A stretch of DNA of 39,931 nucleotides from Verrucomicrobiales bacterium (GCA_016795505.1 JAEUHH010000004.1:1-39931), one strand, 5' to 3'; numbered from the stretch's first letter, positions 8,401-16,818 are shown. Translations and numbers: made by a program. Notes: generated from the sequence alone by a model not told the origin.

Positions 8401-9133
8401 TCGACTCCGGCTCTCCCAGCGTGAAGTCCCCCTCGACCAGATAGTCTGCGCTGGCATAACCGGACCTGTCGATGCCGGTGAGCTTGTTCTCGAGACCCGG
8501 CAAATCCAGCGAAAGGCGCTCCGTGAGGGCCAGTCCGGGTCTCGATGACAGGGCTCCGGCCAGGAGTCGGACGAAGCCGGCGGCCTCCACTGCCTGATCC
8601 TCCGCCGGTTTTGAAGGATTAAAACGAGGAACAAACCGATTCAGGCTCACCGACACGACCTGCAAATCACCCGCTGCGGTCAACCGCTTCAGAGCCATGG
8701 GAAGAGCCAGCGCGATGTCTCCCGCGATCGCCCCCGGATCTCGAGACAAAGGGTAGGCCTCGCTCCATACTGCCAGGCCTTTCCGACAGGCTGTCAGTCT
8801 GGCCACGAGTAGTTTTTGCGATTCAAACGGGATCTCCTCCAGCAACAGCACCGCGTCGGCACCTGCCAACCGAGTCTCGATCCTGTTGTAGTCGAGCCGC
8901 CTCTCGGACAAAATCTGATCGAGCGAAATCCTCTCCAGAATCTGGATTTCCGGCCGACCATCCATGGCGGCGGTCACCAGATCACCGATGGATTCCACTG
9001 AAGGCATCGCAGCAATCGCCAAACGGAGTTCCGAAGACTCGGCAGCCCCTGATGTCGAAGGGATCGCCACCCCAACAGTCATGGCCAGAGCGACGCACGA
9101 TCGGGACCAGAGAACTCCAAAAAACCGCTTCAT
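5489..9133 (-). CDS. Large exported protein of unknown function, possible C-terminal beta-propeller
   Basis: From ATG 9133 the product has 1214 residues, beginning MKRFFGVLWSRSCVALAMTV and continuing to a signal-peptidase-like ASGAAES-type region near residue 30. I do not recognise the family. Residues about 35-340 look like two tandem alpha/beta modules of the kind in CsgG/TolB-N-like envelope proteins: short strands, then FVRLLAGALSSRPGLALTERLSLD, then a YLVEGDFTLG block. Residues about 370-830 are mostly helical, with a TPR-like start (FDEVQRLYQLKQYDEAGRRA). After a Pro/Ala linker (about 830-850), residues 855-1214 are strand-rich with repeated 'FDSVT', 'YDRRSKQW', 'YAVDLQTLEIST' units, suggesting a propeller. 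It is monocistronic and convergent with cobA-hemD. An upstream in-frame start at 9349 is rejected because it precedes the signal peptide by 72 residues. Confidence 0.75.
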   Translation of the reverse strand: MKRFFGVLWSRSCVALAMTVGVAIPSTSGAAESSELRLAIAAMPSVESIGDLVTAAMDGRPEIQILERISLDQILSERRLDYNRIETRLAGADAVLLLEEIPFESQKLLVARLTACRKGLAVWSEAYPLSRDPGAIAGDIALALPMALKRLTAAGDLQVVSVSLNRFVPRFNPSKPAEDQAVEAAGFVRLLAGALSSRPGLALTERLSLDLPGLENKLTGIDRSGYASADYLVEGDFTLGEPESTANVSIAPAGTSVVLKREVRSPTTELGSLVAAIAADIDRGIRDLAAQQSGKPVPGVVEKDESLAPDTEADAAFDEVQRLYQLKQYDEAGRRAASARELGFANHPGLTALALKSQLGAVFLDISGGALPSRLTGPGYNTGVAAAVHPLEPYPDADRPVSEEQWAKLIDAAWSLNDVVTHVLPTQKPGPSTTTGLQVTDGKSSRPVVTVSSRDSWLQNEVFAASRTLAEYYERNLWESVESNGPESIFSERRRELHSVLLLINKSFQALSSADSPRFYNPFTEIVYQSGPGDAVAHLERLLAPGGFGGPASSETSAGEFSALESRFFGIRNSLSHQYPTGSPYPGAGSLPGGANTIWKFRAGGGVRLGDLVSQALSPRGDDRDLIRQTDAQLLSIFESPDSDTASQRTQAAREWLVAQSDELARRQVLGAYGLWLVRAETTITCPGSLADPNGETAPWWRSFHSMVTGKQARIGSQFSQSLLLSAVSQRTEAVWAGFAEGVIDDLERYNAKAPEAFKLKPFTLTLLKQRYLKTPAKGNPASPQPVPSPAPPAPPASAEDYNITGYAYTYPGRKLVQSAHHDGVFHFLVASEVPEEAEVVIFDSVTAQFTDFIKIPPPINTHFAERGRNDRSSILGALHISEERILVVAPGSIGQYDRRSKQWTTRELPFLKDKKGFRCLGDRLFCFDGSIVRRGGGPLSESVPHPRSGFYAVDLQTLEISTYFDTARRPASVQEDEASVANFFGNPLPLGDSEVMAAFEAAPFSGGAFRFSDGEKFSRVGPPLSGISANVGMNWHEGKVFVTSVSRRAMSINQIAPSPLVVSSFLVRAEVDRGIWQMVNTDLGIPGRFQFPPAFRQSENVDASLKPLVWTNDREMLFLSSQKAGDSRRYLYYWPDGKKEAPIRIALRLGGLIENPKDTHTDEMKRRLEWEALESVEQLFLDDKNLVFITGKGAWFQSRKSWDDQMRRLMGTP

Positions 9134-9445
9134 GAGGACAGCATGGGAGAAATTCGGCACGGCGGTCAATCCGATTTTTCCCAAATTCCCATTTTCGAAA
9201 TCGAGTCGGCGTGCCCACCCGAACCAACCCCTGCCGGGAATGAAAGAGGTGGCTCGGAAAGAATGGTGAAAACCACATTCCGGCCCCATTGGCAGAACCA
9301 TCGATTTTTTCGGCGCCGAAGTGCGGTCTTCGGCCGCCGCCGAAGCCATCGCAGCCCGGACAGCTCTTTGCGAAAAGGCGCCGGCTATGGTAGCGTGTCG
9401 TCAGTCTGTCCGCCGCACCGTTCCGCCCCGTCCCCCGCTCCTCCC
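9134..9445. other. Divergent intergenic region, no gene seen
   Basis: The 312 bp between the large exported protein (-) and the OmpA-domain gene (+) hold no convincing ORF. On the minus strand a TTGACC lies about 40 bp before the 9133 start but has no good -10 partner (CATGCT at 18 bp). The plus-strand promoter candidate is listed separately. The first half is locally AT-richer than its surroundings. Confidence 0.5.
9368..9396 (+). promoter_or_regulatory. Candidate promoter for the OmpA-domain gene
   Basis: TTGCGA (9368-9373) and TAGCGT (9391-9396) are 17 bp apart, about 50 bp before the ATG at 9446. The -10 is weak but shares TA....T with the hem, asd and sucC candidates. An overlapping TATGGT at 9386 is an alternative -10 without a matching -35. 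Confidence 0.3.
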
Positions 9446-10513
9446 ATGGATCCCACCTACAGTTGGCAGTCCGTCTCCCGCCAGACGCCGAGCTTCAAGA
9501 TCGAGACGACGCGCAACCTCGGCTGGTGGATCCTGCTGGCGCTGCTGATCTCGGTCTTCATCCACATTTTCCTCTATCTGGCCCTGGGGGAGATGCAGTG
9601 GTTCGGCGGGGCGGCGCCCAAGGATGAGATCGTGTGGAAAAACCAGCGCAAGCAGCTCACGATCGACCGGGACAAGCTGGAGCAGATGCTGCCCACGCCG
9701 GAGCCTCCGAAGCCGGAACCGGTGGAGCCGGCAAAGCTGAGCGACCTGCCCCTGATCGACAAGTCACTGGACGAATTCGACCTGATGGAGCGAGCCAAGG
9801 ACAAGGAGGTGAAGCTGACGCCGGAGGTGAACACGGCCCAGATTTTCACCAATGAACGCCCCACGGTGCCGAAGCAGGCGCTGGAGTCGATCGCGGACAG
9901 CATCGATGTCTCGGCGGCGGATGTCCTGAGCCGTGACCTGAAGGAGATGCGGGAAAAGCTGCTGGAGTCCTCGGTAGTGTCGAACGACCAGCCGCTGATG
10001 GAGCTGAACAACGACGATCTGAATACGGGGGTCGACACGGATGAGTTCTTCCGCAAGGCGGCCTCGAAGGCCTTCGGCGGCGACGCGGACAAGTTTATGG
10101 AGGGCTACAGCTCGCTCGACGGCCTGATCGGCGCGACGGGCGGTGACCTGCCTCCGGGTGAGGAGAAGATCCTGATGCCGACGGACATCCTGTTCGAATA
10201 CAATGAGTATGCGCTGAAGGAAGCGGCCCGCCTGAGCATGATGAAGCTGGCCTTCATCGTGCAGACGAACCCGACAGCGCAGTTCGTGATCGAGGGGCAC
10301 ACGGACAGCTTTGGCAATGAGGAGTACAATCTGGACCTGAGCATGAAGCGGGCCGTGGCGGTGCGCGACTGGCTGGTGGAGCGACTCCAGATCGGATCGG
10401 ACAACATCAAGGTGATGGGCCTGGGGAAGACCCGCCCGATCGTGAATCCGGGCGGCACGGTGGAGGAGCAAAGCCTGAACCGCCGGGTGGAGATCGTGAT
10501 CCGCAAGTCCTGA
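9446..10513 (+). CDS. Inner-membrane-anchored OmpA-domain (peptidoglycan-binding) protein
   Basis: The 355-residue protein has a short cytoplasmic N-terminus and a single membrane helix at about residues 26-47 (LGWWILLALLISVFIHIFLY). A Pro/Glu-rich stretch follows (PTPEPPKPEPVEP), then an acidic, mostly helical middle, and an OmpA C-terminal domain from about residue 235. The OmpA signature is clear: ILFEYNEYALKEAA, FVIEGHTDSFGNEEYNLDLS, RAVAVRDWLVERLQI and NRRVEIVI. OmpA domains bind peptidoglycan through a conserved Asp and Arg; candidates are the D of GHTD and the R of NRR. An uncleaved anchor plus a Pro-rich spacer is the layout of MotB or TonB-like proteins, not of outer-membrane OmpA. 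The ATG at 9446 is chosen because the upstream extension is Pro/Arg-rich and untypical. The sigma-factor cluster follows after 104 bp. Confidence 0.85.
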   Translation: MDPTYSWQSVSRQTPSFKIETTRNLGWWILLALLISVFIHIFLYLALGEMQWFGGAAPKDEIVWKNQRKQLTIDRDKLEQMLPTPEPPKPEPVEPAKLSDLPLIDKSLDEFDLMERAKDKEVKLTPEVNTAQIFTNERPTVPKQALESIADSIDVSAADVLSRDLKEMREKLLESSVVSNDQPLMELNNDDLNTGVDTDEFFRKAASKAFGGDADKFMEGYSSLDGLIGATGGDLPPGEEKILMPTDILFEYNEYALKEAARLSMMKLAFIVQTNPTAQFVIEGHTDSFGNEEYNLDLSMKRAVAVRDWLVERLQIGSDNIKVMGLGKTRPIVNPGGTVEEQSLNRRVEIVIRKS

Positions 10514-10617
10514 TGATGTCCCCGCGAATCCGGAAGAGGGCGCATTTTCGGTGCCGGACCCTCCCGAAATGCTTGCCGTCCGGCCCCGGCGGTTGTTTTG
10601 TTGCGTTTCTCCTCTGA

Positions 10618-11274
10618 ATGAATTCCCGCGACACCCCGTCAAAGCCAGCAGAGTCTGCGTCGGACTCTTCGGGAGAAGTGTCGCCACCGGGTGATGAGGT
10701 GCTCGTCACCCGGGCTCAGCAGGGCGATATGGAGGCTTTCGACGCGTTGGTGACCCGCTATCGGGGCCGGATTTATGCCATGATTTATCAACTCGTCCAG
10801 AATGAAGCCGACGCTTGGGACCTCGCGCAGGATTCCTTCGTGAAGGCATGGCGCGCGCTGCCGCGCTTCAAGGGACAGAGTGGCTTTTACACCTGGCTCT
10901 ACCGGGTCTCTCATAATGTGGTCTATGACTGGCTGCGGAAAAAGTCGAACGTGGCAGAGACACGAGAGTTCGATGATACCGTATCATCGGACCCGACCGC
11001 GCTGGAGGCCCCGACGGCCCCGCGCATCGCCGAGGCTCCCGACCGCGAGGCCGAGCGGGTCGATCTGCGCCGGGAGATCGAGGCGGCGATGGCCAAGCTC
11101 TCACCGGAACACCGCGAGACCATCCTGCTGCGCGAGGTGGAGGGTCTGAAATATGAAGAAATCGCCGAGCGCATGGAGTGTTCGGTCGGGACGGTGATGT
11201 CCCGTCTGTTTTACGCCCGTCGCAAGCTACAGGATCTGCTCCGCGCCACCCACGAGCGTCTCGCATCGGAATGA
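10618..11274 (+). CDS. ECF-type RNA polymerase sigma factor (RpoE-like)
   Basis: This 218-residue sigma-70 family factor has only regions 2 and 4. Region 2 spans about residues 30-105 (AFDALVTRYRGRIYAMIYQL, ADAWDLAQDSFVKAWRALPRF, FYTWLYRVSHNVVYDWLRKK). Region 4 spans about 155-208 (LSPEHRETILLREVEGLKYE, EIAERMECSVGTVMSRLFYA). The linker between them is long and acidic. A low-complexity, Ser/Pro-rich 30-residue N-terminus precedes region 2. It lies 100 bp upstream of a membrane protein with anti-sigma features, the usual sigma/anti-sigma pairing. It probably answers an envelope signal, given the OmpA-domain neighbour, but the regulon cannot be read here. Confidence 0.93.
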   Translation: MNSRDTPSKPAESASDSSGEVSPPGDEVLVTRAQQGDMEAFDALVTRYRGRIYAMIYQLVQNEADAWDLAQDSFVKAWRALPRFKGQSGFYTWLYRVSHNVVYDWLRKKSNVAETREFDDTVSSDPTALEAPTAPRIAEAPDREAERVDLRREIEAAMAKLSPEHRETILLREVEGLKYEEIAERMECSVGTVMSRLFYARRKLQDLLRATHERLASE

Positions 11275-11373
11275 TGCGCCTACTCTGGTCAGTTTTTTTC
11301 CCAAAAATCCCCAACCCCTCTCCCCCACGCACGCCTGTCAACGAATCAGAATCGTGAACCAACCTGCAGAGAC

Positions 11374-12030
11374 ATGAAACCGACCGTTGATGAAACCCTC
11401 CTCACCCGTTGGATCGACGGGGACCTCTCCGAGGCCGAAGCCGCGGCCTTGCTGGAGACACACCCTGAAATCCTGGCGGAGAAGGAAACCGCCGCCACTC
11501 TCGGCAACTTGCTGCGCCAGGCCAACGCCTCGACGCCCGACATCCCCTATGCGGACTTCTTCAATCACCAGATCAAGCGCCGCATCGCCAACGATGAGGA
11601 TGTGTTTTCCCGCGAGACTTCGGTCGCGGCCGCTGCGGCTGCGGATGAGCCGATGGTATTCCCGCTGTTCCAGCGCCTGCGCTGGCTGTCGGCGATCGGT
11701 TTCGTGGTGACGCTTGGCCTACTGGTCGGGCTGGGCCTGCGATCCGATGAGAACAGCCACACCGAGGTGGTCAGCACTTACAGCCCGGCGGAGGGGGCCA
11801 CGGTTACGTCGGCCTATGACTCCGTGGCCGGTGCCACGGTGATCCGTCTGGACGGAGTGCCGCCCATCCCCGCGGACGTGGTGATCGGCGACGTGCCGGC
11901 CGGTCGTCTGAGCCAGTTGCACCGCGTGATTTACTCGACCCAATCGGGGTCCCTCGGTTGTCCGATGAGCATTCTGGCCGGTGAAAAGGCCGGCGATCCG
12001 CTGCCCGAGGCGTTGCTGGTCCAATTCTGA
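11374..12030 (+). CDS. Putative membrane-bound anti-sigma factor
   Basis: A 218-residue protein starting at ATG 11374. Residues 1-70 are helical and acidic (LLTRWIDGDLSEAEAAALLE), like the cytoplasmic sigma-binding part of anti-sigma factors. They lack the zinc-binding HxxxCxxC of ZAS proteins. One membrane helix lies at about residues 104-122 (IGFVVTLGLLVGLGL). The remaining ~95 residues would be periplasmic, with no enzyme motif. Gene order directly after an ECF sigma factor is the main argument for the role. Alternatively it could be an unrelated membrane protein sharing the operon. Confidence 0.6.
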   Translation: MKPTVDETLLTRWIDGDLSEAEAAALLETHPEILAEKETAATLGNLLRQANASTPDIPYADFFNHQIKRRIANDEDVFSRETSVAAAAAADEPMVFPLFQRLRWLSAIGFVVTLGLLVGLGLRSDENSHTEVVSTYSPAEGATVTSAYDSVAGATVIRLDGVPPIPADVVIGDVPAGRLSQLHRVIYSTQSGSLGCPMSILAGEKAGDPLPEALLVQF

Positions 12031-12063
12031 GCCCTTTTTCCCCTCACCCCCGCTCCGTCGTCC

Positions 12064-12591
12064 ATGGCCCCGCTGCCTTCCTCCAGACGCATCATTTGGG
12101 CCGGTATAGCCGCCGCAATCGCCGCCTGTCTCATGGGTGGCACGTTCCTGGCTCAGGAAGCGCCAAAAACGGCCGGAGCCACCGAGCAACCATGCGATGG
12201 CGACGTCTGGTGCGGGCTTTTCGTGGCTCGCGCCGAGGCTCCCAGTGGCGCACCGGCTGATCCGGCCCATGCCGCTCTGCAGGAAAAGCTGGCGAAGGCA
12301 TTCCCCTCGCACCGGCATTTCCAACTGGTCGGCGAAAAGACCGGCTCGGTCTACAAGGAGTACGAGTGCTGGATCGTCCCCACCAAGCAGCTTTTCCTCA
12401 AGCTCGACTCCCTGGGGCCCGACGCCTCGAAGGACGGGGTGCATCTCCATCTGCAACTGTGGCAGGAGGAGCACGTGATCCTGAAGTCGGACGCCATTCT
12501 ACGTCGGGAGCCGGTCTTCATTTCAGGTCCGGCCTGGGGCGACGGCCGCCTGATCATGGTGCTGAAGCTGGCCAACGATCCACAAGCCTGA
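12064..12591 (+). CDS. Small exported protein of unknown function
   Basis: The 175-residue product has an N-terminal hydrophobic segment (IIWAGIAAAIAACLMGGTF) that is either a signal peptide or an anchor. A globular part follows with no recognised motif. The sequence ends with strand-like segments (GVHLHLQLWQEEHVILK, RLIMVLKLAN). It follows the putative anti-sigma gene by 33 bp in the same direction, so it is probably the third gene of the sigma operon and could be an accessory sensor or regulon member. It ends 21 bp from the convergent acetyltransferase gene. The call rests on position and on sequence looking protein-like; I do not recognise a family. Confidence 0.65.
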   Translation: MAPLPSSRRIIWAGIAAAIAACLMGGTFLAQEAPKTAGATEQPCDGDVWCGLFVARAEAPSGAPADPAHAALQEKLAKAFPSHRHFQLVGEKTGSVYKEYECWIVPTKQLFLKLDSLGPDASKDGVHLHLQLWQEEHVILKSDAILRREPVFISGPAWGDGRLIMVLKLANDPQA

Positions 12592-12612
12592 AATCGGCCC
12601 ACCGCCTGTCCT

Positions 12613-13020
12613 TCAGGCGCCGCGCACGATCCAGCACGAGTCATGTCGGGTCATGCCGACATGGGGATAATACGATTCCGCCTTGGGAGCGGCGATCAGG
12701 ATCAGCGTCGTGTGCCGTCCCGCAGTCTCGTGGGTGAGATCGATGAGCCGGCGGCCGATACCCTGGCGCTGATAAGCTTCGTCCACGGCGAGATCCGAGA
12801 GATAGGTGCAAAACGCGAAATCCGTCAGCGCCCGCGCCACCCCCACCAATTTTCCACCGATCCGGGCCGTGGCGATGATGGACGCGGCGCGGAGCATCGC
12901 CTCCAGGCGCGGGACATCGTCCACCGGCCGGCGCTCGGAAAGGGTCGACCGTCTCAGCACATCAATGAACTCCCCGACCGCGAGGGTCGGCTCGATCTGG
13001 AAGACCGGTTCTGCTGGCAT
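12613..13020 (-). CDS. GNAT-family N-acetyltransferase
   Basis: Starting at ATG 13020 this gives 135 residues with the acetyl-CoA binding motif [21 protein letters not shown] (R/Q-x-x-G-x-G/A type), preceded by [17 protein letters not shown] and followed by a strand with YYPHVGM. GNAT enzymes transfer acetyl groups from acetyl-CoA to amines; substrate cannot be inferred. A longer frame to 13101 exists, but the extra N-terminus does not look like GNAT sequence. It lies alone on the minus strand between the sigma cluster and the oligopeptidase gene. Confidence 0.85.
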   Translation of the reverse strand: MPAEPVFQIEPTLAVGEFIDVLRRSTLSERRPVDDVPRLEAMLRAASIIATARIGGKLVGVARALTDFAFCTYLSDLAVDEAYQRQGIGRRLIDLTHETAGRHTTLILIAAPKAESYYPHVGMTRHDSCWIVRGA

Positions 13021-13146
13021 GCCGTTGGATAGGCCCGATCCGGTCGGAAGGAAAGCACTATCCCCAGCCACGCCACCAAAGGATCTCCACCGCCGACCCA
13101 CGCGGCATTGGACGCCGATGCCATCGACCCCTACATTGGCGCCGCC

Positions 13147-15279
13147 ATGTCATCCGCCTCCCCCGCCCCGTCGCATCCCTTCCTCGATCACTCCTTTCAT
13201 CTCCGCTGGTCGCGGCTCGTGCCCGAGGCGATTCAAACCGACATTTCCCTCGCCCTGCAGGAGGCGCGCGCTGCGATCGATGCCCTCGCCGCCCCCGTGG
13301 CCGAGGGGGAATTACTGACCTTCTCCAACACCCTGCTGGCCTTGGAAAAAGCCACCGAGGACCTCGACCTGGCCTGGGGACGTGTCAGCCACCTCGACAG
13401 TGTGCGCAACAGCGATGCCCTGCGCGAAGCGCACAATGCCATGCTGCCCGCGGTGTCGGAATTCTACGCCGGCATCCCGCTCAATGAAGGCCTCTGGGAG
13501 CGGGTGGCCGCCTATGCCGAAACCGCCGAAGCCGGAGCCCTCACCGGGGCGCGGAAACGCCTGCTGGAAGAGACCATCGCCGATTTCCGCCAGAATGGCG
13601 CCGATCTGCCGGCAGAAAAAAAGAAGCGTCTCGAGGAGGTCCAGGCGGAGCTGGCGAAACTGACTCAGAAATATTCCGAGAACGTACTCGATTCCACCAA
13701 TGCATGGGAACTCGTCGTCACCGATGAGACCCGGCTCGCCGGCCTGCCGACCACCGCCAAGGCGACCCTGCGGGGCGAGGCCAAAGCCAAGGGCCTCGGC
13801 ACCGACGACGAGCCGGCCTGGCGCATCACCCTGAAGGCACCCAGCTACATCCCCGTGCTCGAGCACGCCGACGATGCCGACCTGCGCCGCGAAGTCTGGG
13901 AGGGATCGACCACCATCGGACGCGGTGGCCAGTACGACAATACCGACCTCGTGTGGCAGATCCTCGATCTGCGGCATGAAAAGGCCGCCCTGCTGGGCAA
14001 GGAGCACTTCGCCGACCACGTGCTGGAGCGCCGCATGGCCAAGACGGGCGAAGCGGCCCTGCGATTCGTCGAGGACCTGCACGCCCGCACCAAGCCCGCC
14101 TTCGATCGCGAGACGGCCGAGCTGGAGGCCTTCCGCGCCGCCCAGACCGGCGGCGAGCCGGCGCCCTTCGAGCCGTGGGACGTGGCTTACTGGTCTGAGA
14201 AACAGCGCAAGGCCCGCTACGACTTCGACGAGGAGGAACTGCGCCCCTACTTTCCCATCGACGGCGTGCTGAGCGGCATGTTTGAGATTGCCCAGCGGAT
14301 TTTCCACGTCTCCATCGAGGAAAAGCCATCGATCTATCTCGAGCCCGGCTCGGCGGAGACCGCTCCCGCCGGAACGGTCGAAGTCTGGCATCCTGAAGTG
14401 AAATTCTACGAGATGCGGGACAGCGCCAGCGGAGAACACCTCGGCTCCTTTTACGCCGACTGGCATCCCCGTGAGGCAAAGCGCTCCGGTGCCTGGATGA
14501 ATTATCTGTTCACCGGCGAGCCGCCCACCTTCGAGGGCGAGGAGCGCAGGCCCCACCTCGGGCTGATCTGCGGCAACATGACTCCCTCCTCCGACGGGCA
14601 GCCCGCCCTGCTCACCCATGGCGAAGTGGAGACCGTCTTCCATGAGTTCGGACACCTGCTGCATCACCTGCTGGGCGATGTCGAGATCAAGTCGCTGAAC
14701 GGCGTGAAGGTGGTGTGGGACTTCGTCGAGCTGCCCTCGCAGATCATGGAAAACTTCTGCTGGGAGCGCGTCAGCCTCGATTGCTTCGCCCGGCATCACC
14801 AGACCGGCGAAGCCATTCCCGAGTCCCTTTTCGAGAAAATGATCGCGGCGCGGAACTTCCGCTCCGCCACCGCGATGATGCGCCAGCTCGCCTTTGGCAA
14901 GCTCGACCTCGAGCTGCACACCCACTACGGACGCCACCGGGGGCGCGACCTGGATCAGTTGGTCGATGAATTGCTGGCCGACTACCAGATCCGCCTCACC
15001 CGGAAACCGCCGACGATGGCCCGCCGCTTCGGTCATCTTTTTTCCAGTTCCACCGGTTATGCCGCCGGCTACTACAGCTACAAGTGGGCCGAGGTGCTGG
15101 ACGCCGACGCCTTCACCCGCTTTGCCGAGGGCGGAGTGCTCTGCCCCCAGGTGGGCCGGGAATTCCGGGACAAGATCCTCAGCAAGGGGAACTCCGAGGA
15201 CGCTGCCAAGCTCTACCGGGACTTCATGGGCCGCGACCCCGGTCTGACCGCCCTGCTCGTCCGCAGCGGGCTGGCTTGA
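13147..15279 (+). CDS. prlC: M3-family oligopeptidase A
   Basis: A zinc metallopeptidase of 710 residues from ATG 13147, close to the 680 of E. coli OpdA/PrlC, which degrades cleaved signal peptides and other short peptides in the cytoplasm. The zinc site is HEFGH at residues 499-503 (H499, E500, H503), with a third ligand E528 in [12 protein letters not shown]. Other family blocks are [20 protein letters not shown] just before the zinc site and [20 protein letters not shown] near the C-terminus. A TTG start 39 bp upstream is possible but adds only a short Asp-rich tail. The gene is convergent with the amidase gene, 24 bp away. Confidence 0.95.
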   Translation: MSSASPAPSHPFLDHSFHLRWSRLVPEAIQTDISLALQEARAAIDALAAPVAEGELLTFSNTLLALEKATEDLDLAWGRVSHLDSVRNSDALREAHNAMLPAVSEFYAGIPLNEGLWERVAAYAETAEAGALTGARKRLLEETIADFRQNGADLPAEKKKRLEEVQAELAKLTQKYSENVLDSTNAWELVVTDETRLAGLPTTAKATLRGEAKAKGLGTDDEPAWRITLKAPSYIPVLEHADDADLRREVWEGSTTIGRGGQYDNTDLVWQILDLRHEKAALLGKEHFADHVLERRMAKTGEAALRFVEDLHARTKPAFDRETAELEAFRAAQTGGEPAPFEPWDVAYWSEKQRKARYDFDEEELRPYFPIDGVLSGMFEIAQRIFHVSIEEKPSIYLEPGSAETAPAGTVEVWHPEVKFYEMRDSASGEHLGSFYADWHPREAKRSGAWMNYLFTGEPPTFEGEERRPHLGLICGNMTPSSDGQPALLTHGEVETVFHEFGHLLHHLLGDVEIKSLNGVKVVWDFVELPSQIMENFCWERVSLDCFARHHQTGEAIPESLFEKMIAARNFRSATAMMRQLAFGKLDLELHTHYGRHRGRDLDQLVDELLADYQIRLTRKPPTMARRFGHLFSSSTGYAAGYYSYKWAEVLDADAFTRFAEGGVLCPQVGREFRDKILSKGNSEDAAKLYRDFMGRDPGLTALLVRSGLA

Positions 15280-15303
15280 CCGGCCGGAGGCCCCCGCCCC
15301 GCC

Positions 15304-16302
15304 TCAGCGGCCCACCGCCTTCTGGAATTTCACCACCGCGTTCGCGATCGCGTCCGCCAACTCGTTGCGATACTCCTCCGTGTGGATCTTCTTGCCCTCG
15401 GCGTAGTTGGTGATGAAGCCGCCCTCGAACAGGATCGCCGGCTTGTTGATGCCGCGCAGCACGTTGAAGCGCGCCCGCTTGATCCCGCGATCCGTCGCTT
15501 TCAGCTCATGCATCACGTGGGCATGCACCGCCGTGGCGAGGGCGATGTTCTCCGCGTCGCGCACATTGCCATTGAGGAAGGAACTCCACGCCCCGCTGCC
15601 ATCCGTCGACGACGTGCCCTGCGGCGCCAGCGCATAGGTCTCGATCCCGGTGGCACTGCGGCTGCCGGATGAGTTGAAGTGGATGCTGATGAAAATGGCG
15701 TCGCTGTGGCGGTTGGCGAATTCCACCCGCTGCCCCAGGCTCAGGAAGACATCCGTGGTGCGCGTCATCTGGGTCTTGAAGCCGCGCTCCTCCAGTTCCC
15801 GCTTCAGCCGCATCGACAGGTCGAGCGTGTAATTTTTTTCCCAGCCGAAGACCCCTTTCGCACCCGAGTCGTGATCGCCGTGGCCCGGATCGATGATGAC
15901 GGTGTTGAACTTGATCGGCTTCTTGATGTAGCTGGGCCTCAGCACCGGGTCCACCAGCTTCGCCAGATCGATCGTCGAGATGTAGGCGTGCCCGCTCTGC
16001 TCCGCGATGGGAAAGCTCAGGCTGAAAAGGATGTTGTTGATGTAGATCGACTGAGATCCCGACTTCCAGCGCATGATCAGCGTCGGATGCTTGAACAGCC
16101 GGTCGCCACCCGAGGAGACGAAGCGCTCGAAGCGGTAGAAGTCCTTCACATTCTCATCCGAGACGTAGTCGCGGCCTCCGATCTTCGTCACCGACCAGTT
16201 GGCCGAAGCCGGCCAGACGCCGGCCAGCAGCAGCAGCAGTAGCAGGCTGACCAGCCAACGGGTCCGGCTCGCAGGACGAGTGGTCGGGAGGTGGTGCGTC
16301 AT
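15304..16302 (-). CDS. N-acetylmuramoyl-L-alanine amidase (Amidase_3, AmiC-like)
   Basis: This 332-residue exported amidase cuts the bond between MurNAc and the stem peptide of peptidoglycan, typically in daughter-cell separation. Residues 1-35 form a signal peptide with an unusual run of leucines (LVSLLLLLLLAGVW). A region resembling a copper-amine-oxidase-N/AMIN-like fold covers about 36-125. The catalytic domain starts at about 130. Zinc ligands are visible as H141 (DPGHGDHD), E155 (WEKNYTLDLS) and H208 (SIHFNSSGS). The catalytic glutamate is E293 (LFEGGFITN). All key residues are present, so it should be active. It is transcribed alone from the candidate promoter at 16362-16389. Confidence 0.93.
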   Translation of the reverse strand: MTHHLPTTRPASRTRWLVSLLLLLLLAGVWPASANWSVTKIGGRDYVSDENVKDFYRFERFVSSGGDRLFKHPTLIMRWKSGSQSIYINNILFSLSFPIAEQSGHAYISTIDLAKLVDPVLRPSYIKKPIKFNTVIIDPGHGDHDSGAKGVFGWEKNYTLDLSMRLKRELEERGFKTQMTRTTDVFLSLGQRVEFANRHSDAIFISIHFNSSGSRSATGIETYALAPQGTSSTDGSGAWSSFLNGNVRDAENIALATAVHAHVMHELKATDRGIKRARFNVLRGINKPAILFEGGFITNYAEGKKIHTEEYRNELADAIANAVVKFQKAVGR

Positions 16303-16361
16303 GGATTCGAGTTTCGTTTCGACGTGGCCGGGGCAGGGCCTACCCCACCCGGACCGGCGAA

Positions 16362-16389
16362 ATCGTAGCGAAACCTCAACGATTCACAA
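16362..16389 (-). promoter_or_regulatory. Candidate promoter for the amidase gene
   Basis: On the minus strand TTGTGA (16389-16384) and TACGAT (16367-16362) are 16 bp apart. The start codon at 16302 is about 60 bp downstream. Confidence 0.4.
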
Positions 16390-16410
16390 CCATCAGCCTT
16401 AGACGAAACG

Positions 16411-16441
16411 AAAAAAGGGCGACCGGACTCGCCGGTCGCCC
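16411..16441 (-). terminator. Rho-independent terminator of the small lipoprotein gene
   Basis: GGGCGACCGG (16417-16426) and CCGGTCGCCC (16432-16441) form a perfect 10-bp GC-rich stem with a 5-base loop. On the minus strand it is followed by six T (16416-16411). It starts 35 bp after the lipoprotein stop. It is the clearest intrinsic terminator in the window. Confidence 0.9.
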
Positions 16442-16476
16442 CTTTTCAGAGAAGAGAAGTGTTTCGACTTCGCCGC

Positions 16477-16602
16477 TTACTTCGAGCAGGTGACTTCCGA
16501 GCTGCAGGCAGACGGGCAGCAGGACTTCTTGGCCGTCGAGGCGCAGCTGGACAGGCCGAGGGCGACGAAGGCGGCGGCGAGGGTCAGGATGATGGACTTC
16601 AT
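16477..16602 (-). CDS. 41-residue Cys-rich small lipoprotein
   Basis: ATG 16602 opens a 41-residue protein: MKSIILTLAAAFVALG then the lipobox LSSC at about residues 18-21. The predicted mature chain is only about 20 residues with five further cysteines (KKSCCPSACSSEVTCSK). The lipobox implies lipidation at the first Cys and an envelope location. The cysteine spacing (CC-x3-C-x5-C) could bind metal or form disulphides. Despite its size it has its own strong terminator, which argues for a real, well-expressed transcript. A longer in-frame start at 16767 exists, but its extension is Arg/Pro-rich and precedes the signal sequence, so it is rejected. Comparable tiny Cys-rich lipoproteins are seen in Verrucomicrobiota genomes; function unknown. 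Confidence 0.8.
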   Translation of the reverse strand: MKSIILTLAAAFVALGLSSCASTAKKSCCPSACSSEVTCSK

Positions 16603-16818
16603 GGTTGGTGGCAGGTGGGTGTGTTGAGGTATGGTTGCTTTGACGGAAAGCCCGAGCCGGTCGCTTGACCGATGACGGAGACTCCCCCGAGTGGCTCCAC
16701 CCAGCGCCGCAGGGCGATGGGGTCTCCGCTCTGCCGCCGAAGATACGCCCTCGGCGGCGAAATCCAAATAAAATTAAGATTTATTAACCATCCTCGGAAT
16801 CTCCGTCGGCTTCCGTCA

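Noticed and set aside
13312-15036. 574-codon minus-strand ORF opposite the M3 peptidase
   Set aside because: Mirror frame of a gene with a complete zinc site; composition is Gly/Val/Leu shadow-like.
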